From Sabethes cyaneus (lineage: Eukaryota; Arthropoda; Insecta; Diptera; Culicidae): a DNA stretch of 64,000 nucleotides. How positions within the stretch are numbered: position 1 is the first letter of the stretch; every line of letters begins with the position of its first letter. The stretch lies in contig NC_071354.1 of NCBI RefSeq assembly GCF_943734655.1, positions 35,737,347 to 35,801,346 on the forward strand. Reading direction: 5' to 3'. Shown here piece by piece: positions 47,711-57,745 of the stretch. The position numbers were made by a program, and so were the translations under genes. The notes beneath the pieces were generated by a model. That model did not search any database. It was given only the letters and a program-made list of their open reading frames with translations, and was not told the origin of the DNA.

Positions 47711-48699
47711 CGGATCACCCCCTCAAGAGCGACGTTGAACAACATGCAGGATAAACCGTCACCTTGTCTCAACGAAGTACGTCGCGAAGGGACTCGAGAG
47801 GGTCCCAGAGGTGCGTACGAAACACATCACTCGATCCAATGTAGCTCTGATCAGTCGCGTCAGTTTGTCCGGAAAACCGTGTTCGTGCATTATCTGCCAT
47901 AGCTTGTCTCGATCGACTGTATCGTATGCTGCTTTGAAATCAATAAAGATGTGATGCGTAGGCACGTTGTACTCTCGACATTTCTGCAAGGTCTGTCGGA
48001 TAGTAAAAATTTGGTCCGTAGTTGCGTGAACCCCCATGAAACCCGCCTGATAATTCCCTGCGAAACCTTGTGCTATCGGTGACAACCGGCGAGACGGGAT
48101 CTGGGAGAGTACCTTGTAGGCGGCGTTTACCAGCGTAATATCGCTATAGTTGCAGTAGTCTAGCCGATCACCCTTTTTGTAGATGGGACAAACCACTCCT
48201 TCCATCCATTCCTCTGGTAGCATTTCCTTCTCCCAAATCCTCGAAATAACCCAGTGTAGAGCGTTCTTCCCAGCGGCTTTATTGGTCTTCAGCAGTCCGA
48301 TTTCTCGTTTGACTTCTTGGAGATCAGGTGTTAAGACATTACTATCTTCCATGGGCGCTCCTAGGTTAATTTCCGTTCTGCCTCCTTCTGCGACTTCGCC
48401 ATTGAGGTGCTCATCGAAGAACTGCTTCCATCCGTCGACCACCTCGCGCTCGTTTGTGTTTAGATTCCCTCCCTCGTCCCTACACATGCCAGGTTTCGGT
48501 GTGTAGATATTCCAAGTTTGGTTCACCTTCTCATAAAACTTGCGCGTGTCATTAGCTCGGTATAGTTGTTCGCATTGTTCACAATCTCTGTCCTCCTTTT
48601 GGCACTTTTTCCTCCTCAGGATCGTGGTCAACTGGTTCCTAGCTCGTCGGTATTTGGCCAGGTTCTCTCTAGTGGCAATACATTTGGCATTCAATCGTT

Positions 48700-49080
48700 T
48701 AATTTTGTACTGCTGTACGCCTGCGCAACGTGGGGCGTGTTAGCGAAAACATGGCAAAAACTGCACGTAGCTGCCTGCGATATATCATTCATGGCCCGCC
48801 AACTGGATATCCGACGAGGAAACCCATTGACGATTTCATCAACGGCCGATGAGAGCAGCGAACCGAGATCTGCAGAGAAACAGAGACAACGCAGAAAAAG
48901 GCAGATCCAGAGGCTCGTGGCGACGCAGTTTTACCAACGATATCCGGACTGTTGACAAGAAGCTGTCCTGGCAACAGACGAAAGCCATGTCGGGTAACCG
49001 TCGAAAGTGGAACGAGGTTGTTGGAGGTTAGCAGCATGCGGTTGTCTACACAGGAGTTTTCTTGTTTTGATCGTGTCCAA
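48700..49080 (+). pseudogene. LINE C-terminal fragment in opposite orientation
   Basis: On the plus strand, NFVLLYACATWGVLAKTWQKLHVAACD is the LYACETW region at the end of a LINE reverse transcriptase. SWQQTKAMSGNRRKWNEVVGG further on is the final W..VK..A.NR..W block. It abuts the 5' side of the minus-strand LINE at 48694, so two LINE pieces lie head to head. It is dead, with frame breaks. Confidence 0.65.
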
Positions 49081-49598
49081 GATAGGAAGTTTTCCAATTT
49101 CCGAGTTTGCCGAGAACTATTCGCACAGAAAGAGTGATAGAGGATTGCCCATGGGAGCTCCATTTTGTTGCTTGTAGAAATTTCCCCTGAATGGTCAAAT
49201 ATTTTCCTACTTCTTTCCTCCATGAAAATGGATTTTTTTACAAAAAAGCGATGTAGTTATCCTTTTTTTGCAGTATGACTTCCACTTATAATGCCTACCT
49301 CACAGCTATATGGCTCTTTTCTCGTCACCAGTGATACTAGTATAACATTACGGCATCCCGATAATGATTATTCGTCATATTTTTCATGCACTTGCGATAG
49401 GAAAAAAGAGGAGCGAGACAAAAGGCTTAATTAAGAAATAATTGAAGCAAGACGCTAGCATTATCCTAACCACTAATAGTATTCTTGAATTCAAGTACGG
49501 AACAGATAGGTACATTTTATTCTAAATAACCGCATTACCAGACTGGGATAATACCTTCAAACTACAACACCACAATAATTTAGTTTAGTCTGCAAATT
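49081..49598. other. 3' flank of the golgin gene
   Basis: An AATAAA on the minus strand (49521-49516), 78 nt past the stop codon, is a plausible polyadenylation signal. Nothing else is recognised. Confidence 0.5.
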
Positions 49599-51757
49599 TC
49601 ACTTTCTAGTACCGTCGAGCCCGTTAACGGACGCCAGTTCAACGTCACTAAACTTCAGCACCGCGGCGATTGCATTTATCATGTGTTTCTTGCCGTCGGC
49701 GTCCTGGGATGTTAAAAAACTTAGCACTACATTCTTGAGATATTCTAGATTGGCACCCTCTCGAGATTTGCAGCGTTCCAATCTACGAAAAGAAAAAATA
49801 GAAATTAATTTAATCATAGCAGGTGAAAAAGGCACTCAACGAACCGATCTATCTGTTCCTCCAGGTGAGCGATGCGATCGTGCAGCTCTTCCTGCGAAGC
49901 TACTTTATCGTGCAAAGCTTGCCGCAGGGCTGCCTCGGCGTTGTTTTTCGATGTCCGCAAAGCGGTTATTTCGATCTCCTTACGAGCCAACTCGTGCGCA
50001 TAGTGTAAAATGTGATGAGCTTCCGCGTTATACTGACCGGTCGATTCGGTCGTGCGGTGGTTAAACACCGAATTCAGGGCATTGATTTTTTTCGACATCG
50101 CTATCGGAAAGTTTTCAAACGGCTGACCGGTTTCGGTGTCACTTCCGGTTCGTTTTTCTCGCTCCGCATTGCTGTCGTGCATTAGTATGTCGAAGGAGGT
50201 TCGTAGAGATTTAATTTCCTCTTCTTTCTCCTCTAGCAGCTGCAGCGATCGTTCCCTCTGTTTCTTCAGCTGCATTTCCAGCTGGGACAGTTTTGATTTA
50301 AAATCTGACTCTAGAGCTGTGATTATTTCCTGCGTGCGAATCTTTTCCCCCTTCATAGCACTGTTATGTTCAATTAGTTTATTCTTGTATTCTACCTCCA
50401 GATCATCGATGTTCTTATTCAGTACCTTAATCTTCTCCTGAAGAGTTTTAGTGTTAGTCTGGTGTGTTTGGATAGCAGCTTTCAGAGCATCGTTGTCCTT
50501 CAAACATTGTTTGTAGCTCCGCTGTAGGTTGCGATAGTCTTCCAACTCAGTTGTCTGCTGTTGAATATCTTCCTCTACCATCGAGTGGATAGTAAAAAGC
50601 GTCGACAGGTCCAAAGGTTTCTGTAGTTTGTCATTTTCCGATAGTAACATTTTTTTCAAATAACTTATTTCCTCAACAATTCGTTCAACGTTACTTTCCT
50701 GACTAACGCGTCTGGTTAGTGTACTGTCAAGGCTTAGTTTCGACAGCTTTTCTTTTAATTTGGAAATATTATCCTGATCCTGTTGTCTCAACCGATCGTA
50801 CGTCCCAACTACCGCGCTAAGCTCAGCCAATCGGGCCTCCAAACTGGCAACTCGTTCTTCGTGGACCTGTTCGAGTTTCTTGCTACGTTCCTCTGCCGTA
50901 AGCGCCCTGCGCTGTTCGCTGCGGATAGCTGCAGCATGCTGCCGCTTCAGATTATCAATTTCACCTTGAAATTGCTGAAGCATGCTGGAGAGGGCAGCAT
51001 TTTCTTTTTTCGAACTCTCCAACTGTTCGGAGCTTTGCTTAGCCAGCTCGGATGCCTGCGGCATCTCACTTACGCGTCGATCGGAATGTTTCTGGTTGAA
51101 TTGAATTTTTAAATCCCGCAGCTGCATCTCGAGCGTTTCGTTTAGATGTCTCTCGTCCTGCAACTGTTTTTGCAGCTCACATATCATCAGCAAGTTGCCA
51201 TTCAGTTCCTCCTCTCGGTCATGTTTCAATTTGGCCTTACAGGATTCCAGATCGGTTTTAATTGTATAGTTTAAACCCTTCACTTGTTCCTCCAGATCAC
51301 GAACAGCGGCTTCTTTTTCTGCTATGCTTTCCCGCAACTGTTTCCGATCGTTTTTGAATGAGCTTTCCATACGACTTTTCTCAGCAGTCAGCGTAGCTAG
51401 GGAATTCATCAGCGTGGCAATCTGTTCTCGGAGATCTCTCGTCACCTCATTTCCGACGTCTACGCCTGACTTTGGGGGAGCCTTTGCTGAATTACTGTCG
51501 GTTTTCGGAGTTTCAGCAGTTCCATTGCTGTTTTTATCGCCGATGGTAAAGGCCTCGAGGCTCGCTTCTAGGGCGGTTTTTTCCTTGAGCAATCCTTTGT
51601 AAGCAGTTACTACATCTGGGGAAAGGTGTGACGCAAACATGTAAAAAAATAATAATTGCCTAGTACTGCAGAACTTACCTTTGAGTCTTTTTTCATAGCG
51701 AAGTAATTGTTCCTTCTGCGAATTTATCACTGCTTCCAACTGCTCAGGTTTATCCAT
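49599..51757 (-). CDS. GCC1: GRIP-domain golgin, GCC1/GCC88-like
   Basis: Exons are 51757-51679, 51615-49845 and 49782-49599, with introns of 63 and 62 nt, giving 677 residues. The N-terminus MDKPEQLEAVINSQKEQLLR and the DVVTAYKGLLKEKTALEASL block match GCC1-type golgins. Most of the rest is coiled coil (heptad-rich Leu, Lys and Glu from about residue 75 to 610). The last exon completes a GRIP domain: REGANLEYLKNVVLSFLTSQ is the conserved core with the Arl1-binding Tyr. GRIP golgins bind Arl1-GTP on trans-Golgi membranes and tether endosome-derived vesicles. The open frame running to 49814 reads into the intron and is not the true end. Human GCC1 is somewhat longer (775). Confidence 0.92.
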
Positions 51758-52012
51758 CTTAACAACTGTTCACTAATAACATCAATTTGAATACGAATTA
51801 AAAGCTACATAACAATTTGGGAATGCGTAAAGCTAACATAGAAAGGAAAATCGTGAAAATTTCTGATATCAAACACGCAATCATAACAACAGTGACAGTT
51901 ATGCAGTCACGAAATCGACATCAACTTTTTAAAAGGGCGTAACTGAAAAAATGTAAACAATACGAGAAACAACCAGAGGTTGAAAGTTAAGGAAATTGAT
52001 GATAGCCATAAC

Positions 52013-52339
52013 CACAGAGAACAGACATCCATTCGGGAACAAATTTTTCGGAAATTCTTGGATAAAATTTCAAATTAAAATCGCCTAATATGCTAGCGTC
52101 GCCACCACTATAGTTTCCCAACTAAATGATTCTTTTGATTTGCACACTGACAACCTTTGGCACTTCTGGCGCTAGTGTATATGAACTAGAAGCGTAATGC
52201 TAGCGCCAGCAGCCAGCTGTTGTGAGTTTAGTGTAGAATTTTATGCACCTCCAGCGACATCATCACTATAGTTTCCCAACTAATTTGACATAAGTTTTAT
52301 CCAAGTGGGGACCTTTCGCTTGGATGTCTGTTCTCTGTG
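52013..52339. mobile_element. 327-bp MITE, copy 1 (cacagagaacagacatcca ends)
   Basis: Perfect 19-bp terminal inverted repeats. A second copy of exactly the same length is at 53007-53333. The interior carries 'cactatagtttcccaacta' twice and a mirrored 'tggcgctagt'/'gctagcgcca' pair. No clear target duplication is seen. Confidence 0.88.
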
Positions 52340-52586
52340 ATGAAACCACCAAAATCACAATAGTTTGCTATTATGAGTTATTTTTGAGGCATAGTGTCTT
52401 TGGCGAAGTTTAATATTAAAATATATAGCGCTTCTTTCTGCACTATTAGGGTCGCCGTGAATTCACCTATTAGAGTGATAGGAACTTTTGTTTTTTTAAA
52501 TAATTTCAAAAAAAATTTTTCTTCAAAAAGTTGCAGAGCATACTAAAATAAGCAATTTTGCTGAGTATAGTAACTATCTATCTCTG

Positions 52587-52904
52587 ACCGCCCAGGTAAC
52601 CAATAAGCATTAGTATAAGCAGTAAATCAATTGTTTATTAGCATCCCTGGCGTTTTATACTGCAGGTTGCTGTTTAACAGCCTTTTGACTGCATAACTAT
52701 TGTAAATATGCATCCACAATTCTATTTGAATTCTATTTGTCGGTAACTAGCTGCAAATAAGCATTACCGGCACTATAAGAGGGCTAGCAGTAAAGTAGCC
52801 GCATATTTTGCCAAAATAGCATTTAGGTAGCATTTAGGGCAATTTAAATCTTATTCGCTTGCATTTAAATTGCATTGGAAATGCTTATTGGTTACCTGGG
52901 CGGT
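52587..52904. mobile_element. 318-bp MITE with perfect 25-bp TIRs
   Basis: The ends 52587-52611 and 52880-52904 are exact inverted copies (outer part 'accgcccaggtaaccaataa'). The interior is non-coding. It lies between the two 327-bp MITEs. Confidence 0.88.
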
Positions 52905-53006
52905 TGCGAAATATGATGTGCCAAAAAGGAGCGCTTAAAAATCAATTATGCTCAAAAACATTGCACACAATTTTTTTATTGCTTTCAAATGTTCTCAAAG
53001 TTATTC

Positions 53007-53333
53007 CACAGAGAACAGACATCCATTCAGGAACAAATTTTTCTGAAATTCTTGGATAAAATTTCAAATTAAAATCACCAAATATGCTAGCGACACCACC
53101 ACTATAGTTTCCCAACTACATGATTCATTTGATTCGCACACTGACAACCTTTGGCTCCTCTGGCGCTGGTATATATGGACTGTAAGCGTTATGCTACCGC
53201 CAGAAGCTAGCTGTTGGGAGTTTAGTGTAGAATTTCATGCGCCTTTAGCGACGCCATCACTATAGTTTCCCAACTAATTTGACATAAGTTTTATCCAAGT
53301 GAGGATCTTTCGCTTGGATGTCTGTTCTCTGTG
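53007..53333. mobile_element. 327-bp MITE, copy 2
   Basis: Same family, length and orientation as 52013-52339, with scattered substitutions. No target duplication is seen. Confidence 0.88.
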
Positions 53334-53495
53334 ACCATACACCATGTCCATCACCAACGTTCAACAGAGATTCTTCCGGACCATAACACTTCAAAAAAAT
53401 CACACCCGCGACAGCAGCATCGACGAACACCTCGATAGAAAAAAGAAATCTGATCTAAACACAAATAACCATAAATAAAAAATAACATTAAAAAA

Positions 53496-53520
53496 ATAAT
53501 AATAATAATAATAATAATAA
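53496..53520. repeat. (AAT)n microsatellite
   Basis: About eight AAT units. Confidence 0.9.
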
Positions 53521-53604
53521 CCATAAATAATACACTACTATTAGAAAGTATTCTAACCAATGCTAATAGTTCAAAGATGAGTAGGTAGGAGTTGGTATTA
53601 CTCG

Positions 53605-53921
53605 AATATTCGAATTAATTAACTTTATGGCAGAAAAATGTTAATGTTTGATTTTGTACCGCATGAAACAAAAGTACATAGAGTCAGCTGTAAAGTTTAC
53701 ATATCCTGGATAGAGAATCACCAATTATTTTCAGTCTTCAGCGTTTTCCAATGTGTTTTCAAGTGCTAACGGATTTATTTTCTTGATTAGCATCATCTGC
53801 GCCAAGAACCGAACATATAACCTATCAGTTCGTAACCATAAATACACTTGCGAAGCTCTAATAATCTCCCGAAGCAGGAACAATATATATCAAATGAAAG
53901 GTAATGCTTTTTCTTACCTTT
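53605..53921. repeat. 317-bp direct duplication, copy 1
   Basis: It is nearly identical in length and sequence to 54651-54967, offset by 1046 bp, without net indels. Both contain 'cgaattaattaactttatgg' and a 63-73 codon frame, FSSANGFIFLISIICAK, or FSNVNGFIFVISITCAK in the second copy. The frame is weakly conserved, but I see no domain. Confidence 0.8.
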
Positions 53922-54650
53922 TGTTACTTACGCATCTTAATTAGAAAGTTTATTAATATTAAGTTAAATTCAATTCATTTATTTCCTATAGCTAAAGAAG
54001 GTTCTTAAAATAGATTCATGAATCATATATCTTTTGGTACCTGCGTGTACAAATTGTAGAAAGATTAGAAGAAAGGAAACAAACATCTGCTGAGTCATTA
54101 AAACATTTACGGTTTACTTTCATAATCACATTTCATTCAAGTAAAGACGAAAGGTCAACAAAAACAAACCATAAACCAAAACCAGACACTTGAGCGAGAC
54201 CCTTTTGCAGATTAGGCTGCGTAGGCAATTATATGCAGGGTCCGAACGAAAGATTAGAATGTGCAATGCGGATTAAGCGCCCACACTTTACACCCGCCTC
54301 AGGTAGTTTTCACTAAGCGGAAGGAACAGATAAAGAAGGAATGAATGCATTCGCACTTGAATAGGGAAGATTAAACATTTGTGATTAATGACCGGTTGTA
54401 AATTCCGGATTATCAAGTTTCGGCACAAAATAGGCAAATTTGAATGAACAATAGGCGTTTTTGACAAGCTATCACCCGCTTGGAGGCGCTGCATAAAAAA
54501 AGTGATGAAAAGTAAAATCGCTGTCAAACTCCATACAGTTTTGAAAAAAGCTGAAATAAAATGCAGTTTTTGATTAACCCTTTCAATTGTCAGGATTTTA
54601 GATAGCGAAATATTGGAAGAAATTTGTTTATCTACGTTAAAGTAAGTGAA

Positions 54651-54967
54651 AATATTCGAATTAATTAACTTTATGGCAGAAAAATATTAATGTTTGATTT
54701 TGTATCGCATGAAACAAAAGTAAACAGAGTCAGCTGTAAAGTTTACATATCCTGGATAGAGAATCACCAATTATTTTCAGTTTTCAGTGCATTCCAATGT
54801 GTTTTCAAATGTTAACGGATTTATTTTTGTGATTAGCATCACCTGCGCCAAGAGCCAAACATATAACCTATCAGTTCGTAGACATAAATACACTTGCGAA
54901 GCTCTAATAATCTCCCGAATCAGAAACAATATATATCAAATGAAAGGAAATGCATTTTCTTACCTTT
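54651..54967. repeat. 317-bp direct duplication, copy 2
   Basis: Partner of 53605-53921. It runs into the block that is itself repeated at 56094-56257. Confidence 0.8.
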
Positions 54968-55040
54968 ATTATCCATTTTCATCATTCCCACTGTTGTTAA
55001 TTCAGTAAAATATTACTTTTAAAGTTGAGCTCCATATAGG

Positions 55041-55324
55041 CACAGACAAACAGACATAACTCTTGGAAGAAAAATCAGCAAAAATGATCGTACCTCACAT
55101 TTAGCCTGAACACTAGCGCCATCTATGATCGACATTCCCAAATATCAAATAGCAACATGGGTATCCCTCGAAGTAGTAAGTATCTTTTATGGGGAATTCC
55201 CCTTCTTTCGTCAAAAAGCGCCAGTTTGACCAAAACGGAGACATTCCCAACTAAGCCCAAATTTGAAATGACGGTTTAATCGGTACGATGAATGGAAAAC
55301 GAGTGTTATGTCTGTTTGTCTGTG
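55041..55324. mobile_element. 284-bp MITE with perfect 20-bp TIRs and 7-bp duplication
   Basis: The ends cacagacaaacagacataac and gttatgtctgtttgtctgtg are exact inverted copies. ATATAGG flanks both sides (55034-55040 and 55325-55331). The local duplicate at 56094-56257 has the same flanks joined with a single ATATAGG (56156-56162), so it is the empty site. The termini resemble those of the 327-bp family at 52 and 53 kb. Confidence 0.92.
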
Positions 55325-55558
55325 ATATAGGTGCCAGCAAGCATTTTGGGAATTGCACTTTTTTTGTAGTTCCAATAATCACAACCAGGTAGCGAACGGT
55401 TGCTATTAGTTTTGCTCGAATTCGCCTATTATTTCTCTCTTCTTTTCTCCTTTTTCGTTAGGCGCAGGTATAGACCTTTTAGGTATAGGATTTCTTCTGT
55501 AAAATTTTGTATAGAGTAGTTTTGCGGAAAATAAACTAGAGTTAAACTGACACGCAGT

Positions 55559-55856
55559 CAAGGGGTCGGACACTCGGCACAGCCGTTTTTATGTTAGGCG
55601 ACTTGAAACGAACCGAACTGTGCCGGTGCTGTACCGAAAGTGCCGAACTGCAAGATTTGTTAAATTTGTTAAAATCTGATAGACCTGGCAACCGTGCGAG
55701 ATGATTTTGACAACTGACCGTGCTCCCATTTCATATGTAAAATTGAACCGGAGGTATGTAAAGCCCTATAAATGTTATTTTTATAAGGCTTTAGAGGTGT
55801 GCCGTTTGATATTTCTGCAGTGCCGGGGCACTATGTGCTGAGTGTCCGACCCCTTG
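55559..55856. mobile_element. 298-bp hAT-type MITE
   Basis: The ends CAAGGGGTCGGACACTCGGC and (complement) GAGTGTCCGACCCCTTG are inverted copies. The 8-bp target duplication CACGCAGT lies at 55551-55558 and 55857-55864. An internal stem on 'aaagccctataaa'/'tttataaggcttt' is at about 55762-55795. Confidence 0.9.
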
Positions 55857-56093
55857 CACGCAGTAAGGTTCTTTCTAATCCGAAAAGTACTTCGAAAGTT
55901 TTTCTACTTGCTCTCTAAGCCTTCCGAATAGGAGAAGGACCTTGGTTAGTAAGTTTAAAGATAAACATCTTTGAAGATACTCCTTTTTAAAGGACCAGTC
56001 AGGTTACTCTCGATTTAATACCCTAGAGGTAACATTTTGGTGGCTCCAGAGAGGAACCGACCTCCGAGCCAGCCAGCCGTAACACCTTTATTA

Positions 56094-56257
56094 TCCATTT
56101 TCATCATTCCCACTGTTGTTAATTCAGGAAAATATTACTTTTAAAGTTGAGCTCCATATAGGTGCCAGCAAGCATTTTGGGAATTGCACTTTTTTTGTAG
56201 TTCCAATAATCACAACCAGGTAGCGAACGGTTGCTATTAGTTTTGCTCGAATTCGCT
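56094..56257. repeat. Duplicate of the block around the 284-bp MITE (empty-site copy)
   Basis: It matches 54962-55040 plus 55325-55435 without the MITE, including 'gttgagctccatatagg' and 'gtagttccaataatcacaac'. Confidence 0.9.
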
Positions 56258-56315
56258 ATGTGCGTGAAACGGTGCTGCCACCTTCCCAAGTTTGTTCTAT
56301 TTGTGAAGTCTGTGC

Positions 56316-56709
56316 CAGGGGGGATCTATCGGTAAGGAATTGTGAAACTCACATGTAAAGGGGCAGGCAGGTGACCATAATTTTTAATGCCGCTCTTGCT
56401 ACTTTTTTTCTTACCAATTTGCTGCTCTTGCCTGTATATGTAGTTTTCGAAAAGTTTCTTAGTTTGTTTTATTTACGCTAAAAAGCAAATAAATGCATTA
56501 TCGGGATCAAAATAATACAAACGACAATTGCGCTGCGTGTTTGGGTTTGAGTTTCTGTCAACTGCAGCAGACAAAAATAGAGTTGCGAGTCCCTTGGCTC
56601 GAAATCAATCACACGCCGTTTGGTCCATGACAGTACAAACGTCATGGACCAAACACCATCTGCGGTAACGCACACATGTATGGAATGTGACAGCAATAGA
56701 TCCCCCCTG
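56316..56709. mobile_element. 394-bp hAT-type MITE, copy 1
   Basis: The ends are CAGGGGGGATCTAT and (complement) ATAGATCCCCCCTG. The 8-bp target duplication GTCTGTGC lies at 56308-56315 and 56710-56717. A perfect 13-bp stem 'tttggtccatgac'/'gtcatggaccaaa' lies at about 56619-56653. That stem is absent from copy 2. Confidence 0.92.
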
Positions 56710-57002
56710 GTCTGTGCACAGGTTTGTTAAAGAGAGAAAAGGATAGACAAAACTTTGCATCAAATCCTCACAAACTCTCCATATGGCAGTTCCATGAGAG
56801 TACAAGAGATCGATTTGTGCTTACATAGCGAATTCGCCTTTTGGCTTGGCCCGTTTCAAATGTTTGTCGAGAAAAATGTTAAAGTTTCTCTATTCACCGC
56901 TATGTGATAAAACGGCGTTTTTTTATGAATTTAGCAAGGAATTTAAATAGTGAAGGCTGGAGAAGGGCTACCCAAAACATCATCGGACGACGGGCACGAA
57001 CT

Positions 57003-57582
57003 CAGGGGGGATCTATCGGTAAGGAACGACCCCACGGCACATCGCCATTTTTCTATGACTCAAATGTAAACGTCAAAAGCACTGGGCGGGAAATCACTTC
57101 ATAGAAATTTCATGGAGCGGCCATTGTTGTTTGGGGCCCAGCACCGAGGGGCCCATCAGTATGGGGGTACTGTCAAATCGTATGTGAGAGTGTATTGGTG
57201 ACACCGGGCTGGTAAGGAATTGTGAAACTCACATGTGAAGGGGCAGGCAGGTGACCATAATTTTCAATGCCGCTCTTGCTACTTTTTTTCTTACCGATTT
57301 GCTGCTCTTACCTGTATATGTAGCTTCCGAAAAGTTTTTTAGTTTGTTTTATTTACGCTAAAAAGCAAATAAATGCATTATCGGAATCAAAACAATACAA
57401 ACACAAATTGCGCTGCGTGTTTGGGTTTGAGTTTCTGTCAACTGCAGCAGACAAAAATAGAGTTGCGAGTCCCTAGGCTCGAAATTAATCACACACCGTT
57501 TGGTCCATGACGTTTGTACTGTCAAACACCATCTGCGGTAACGCACACATATATGAAATTTGACAGCAATAGATCCCCCCTG
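57003..57582. mobile_element. 580-bp hAT-type MITE, copy 2, with a secondary insertion
   Basis: Same family and orientation as copy 1. The 8-bp target duplication CACGAACT lies at 56995-57002 and 57583-57590. GGTAAGGAA is present at both 57018-57026 and 57211-57219 and brackets 184 bp (57027-57210) that copy 1 lacks, so a second element has inserted here. Without this the copy is 387 bp, 7 shorter than copy 1, exactly the size of the template-switch difference. Confidence 0.92.
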
Positions 57583-57745
57583 CACGAACTCGGACAGTTC
57601 ACCGGCTTTATGGGCCCGGACGTTTTCTTTAGACTGTTTTAACCGCTAGAATTTTTTGTAAACCGAGTGAAACCTGATAATAAATATCGTTCAAAGACTT
57701 TTTAAACGAAAGATCTGTTTGGAAATATCTTATTTTGAATCTAGA

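Larger units (their letters stand above)
45981..48694 (-). pseudogene. Non-LTR retrotransposon, 5'-truncated, with two insertions
   Basis: On the minus strand, 48694-47759 reads as one frame of 311 codons. It holds an ALRRKK-type linker, WKQFFDEHLNGEV, VKREIGLLKTNKAAGKNALHW, VVCPIYKKGDRLDYCNYSDI, QAGFMGVHATTDQIFTIRQT and motif A IDFKAAYDTVDRDKLWQIM. Motif B and the thumb continue past an insertion (47532-47710). After a second insertion (46710-47379) come VTVDGDKLEVVEEFGYLGSLV, AVRKTLRSGSMHRRTKLTMYKTL and the GHVVRMPDD..RGAQRARWLDQV tail, ending in a (GAA)n run at 45981-45996. Stops and insertions make it dead. A LINE is certain; I leave the clade open. Confidence 0.88.
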
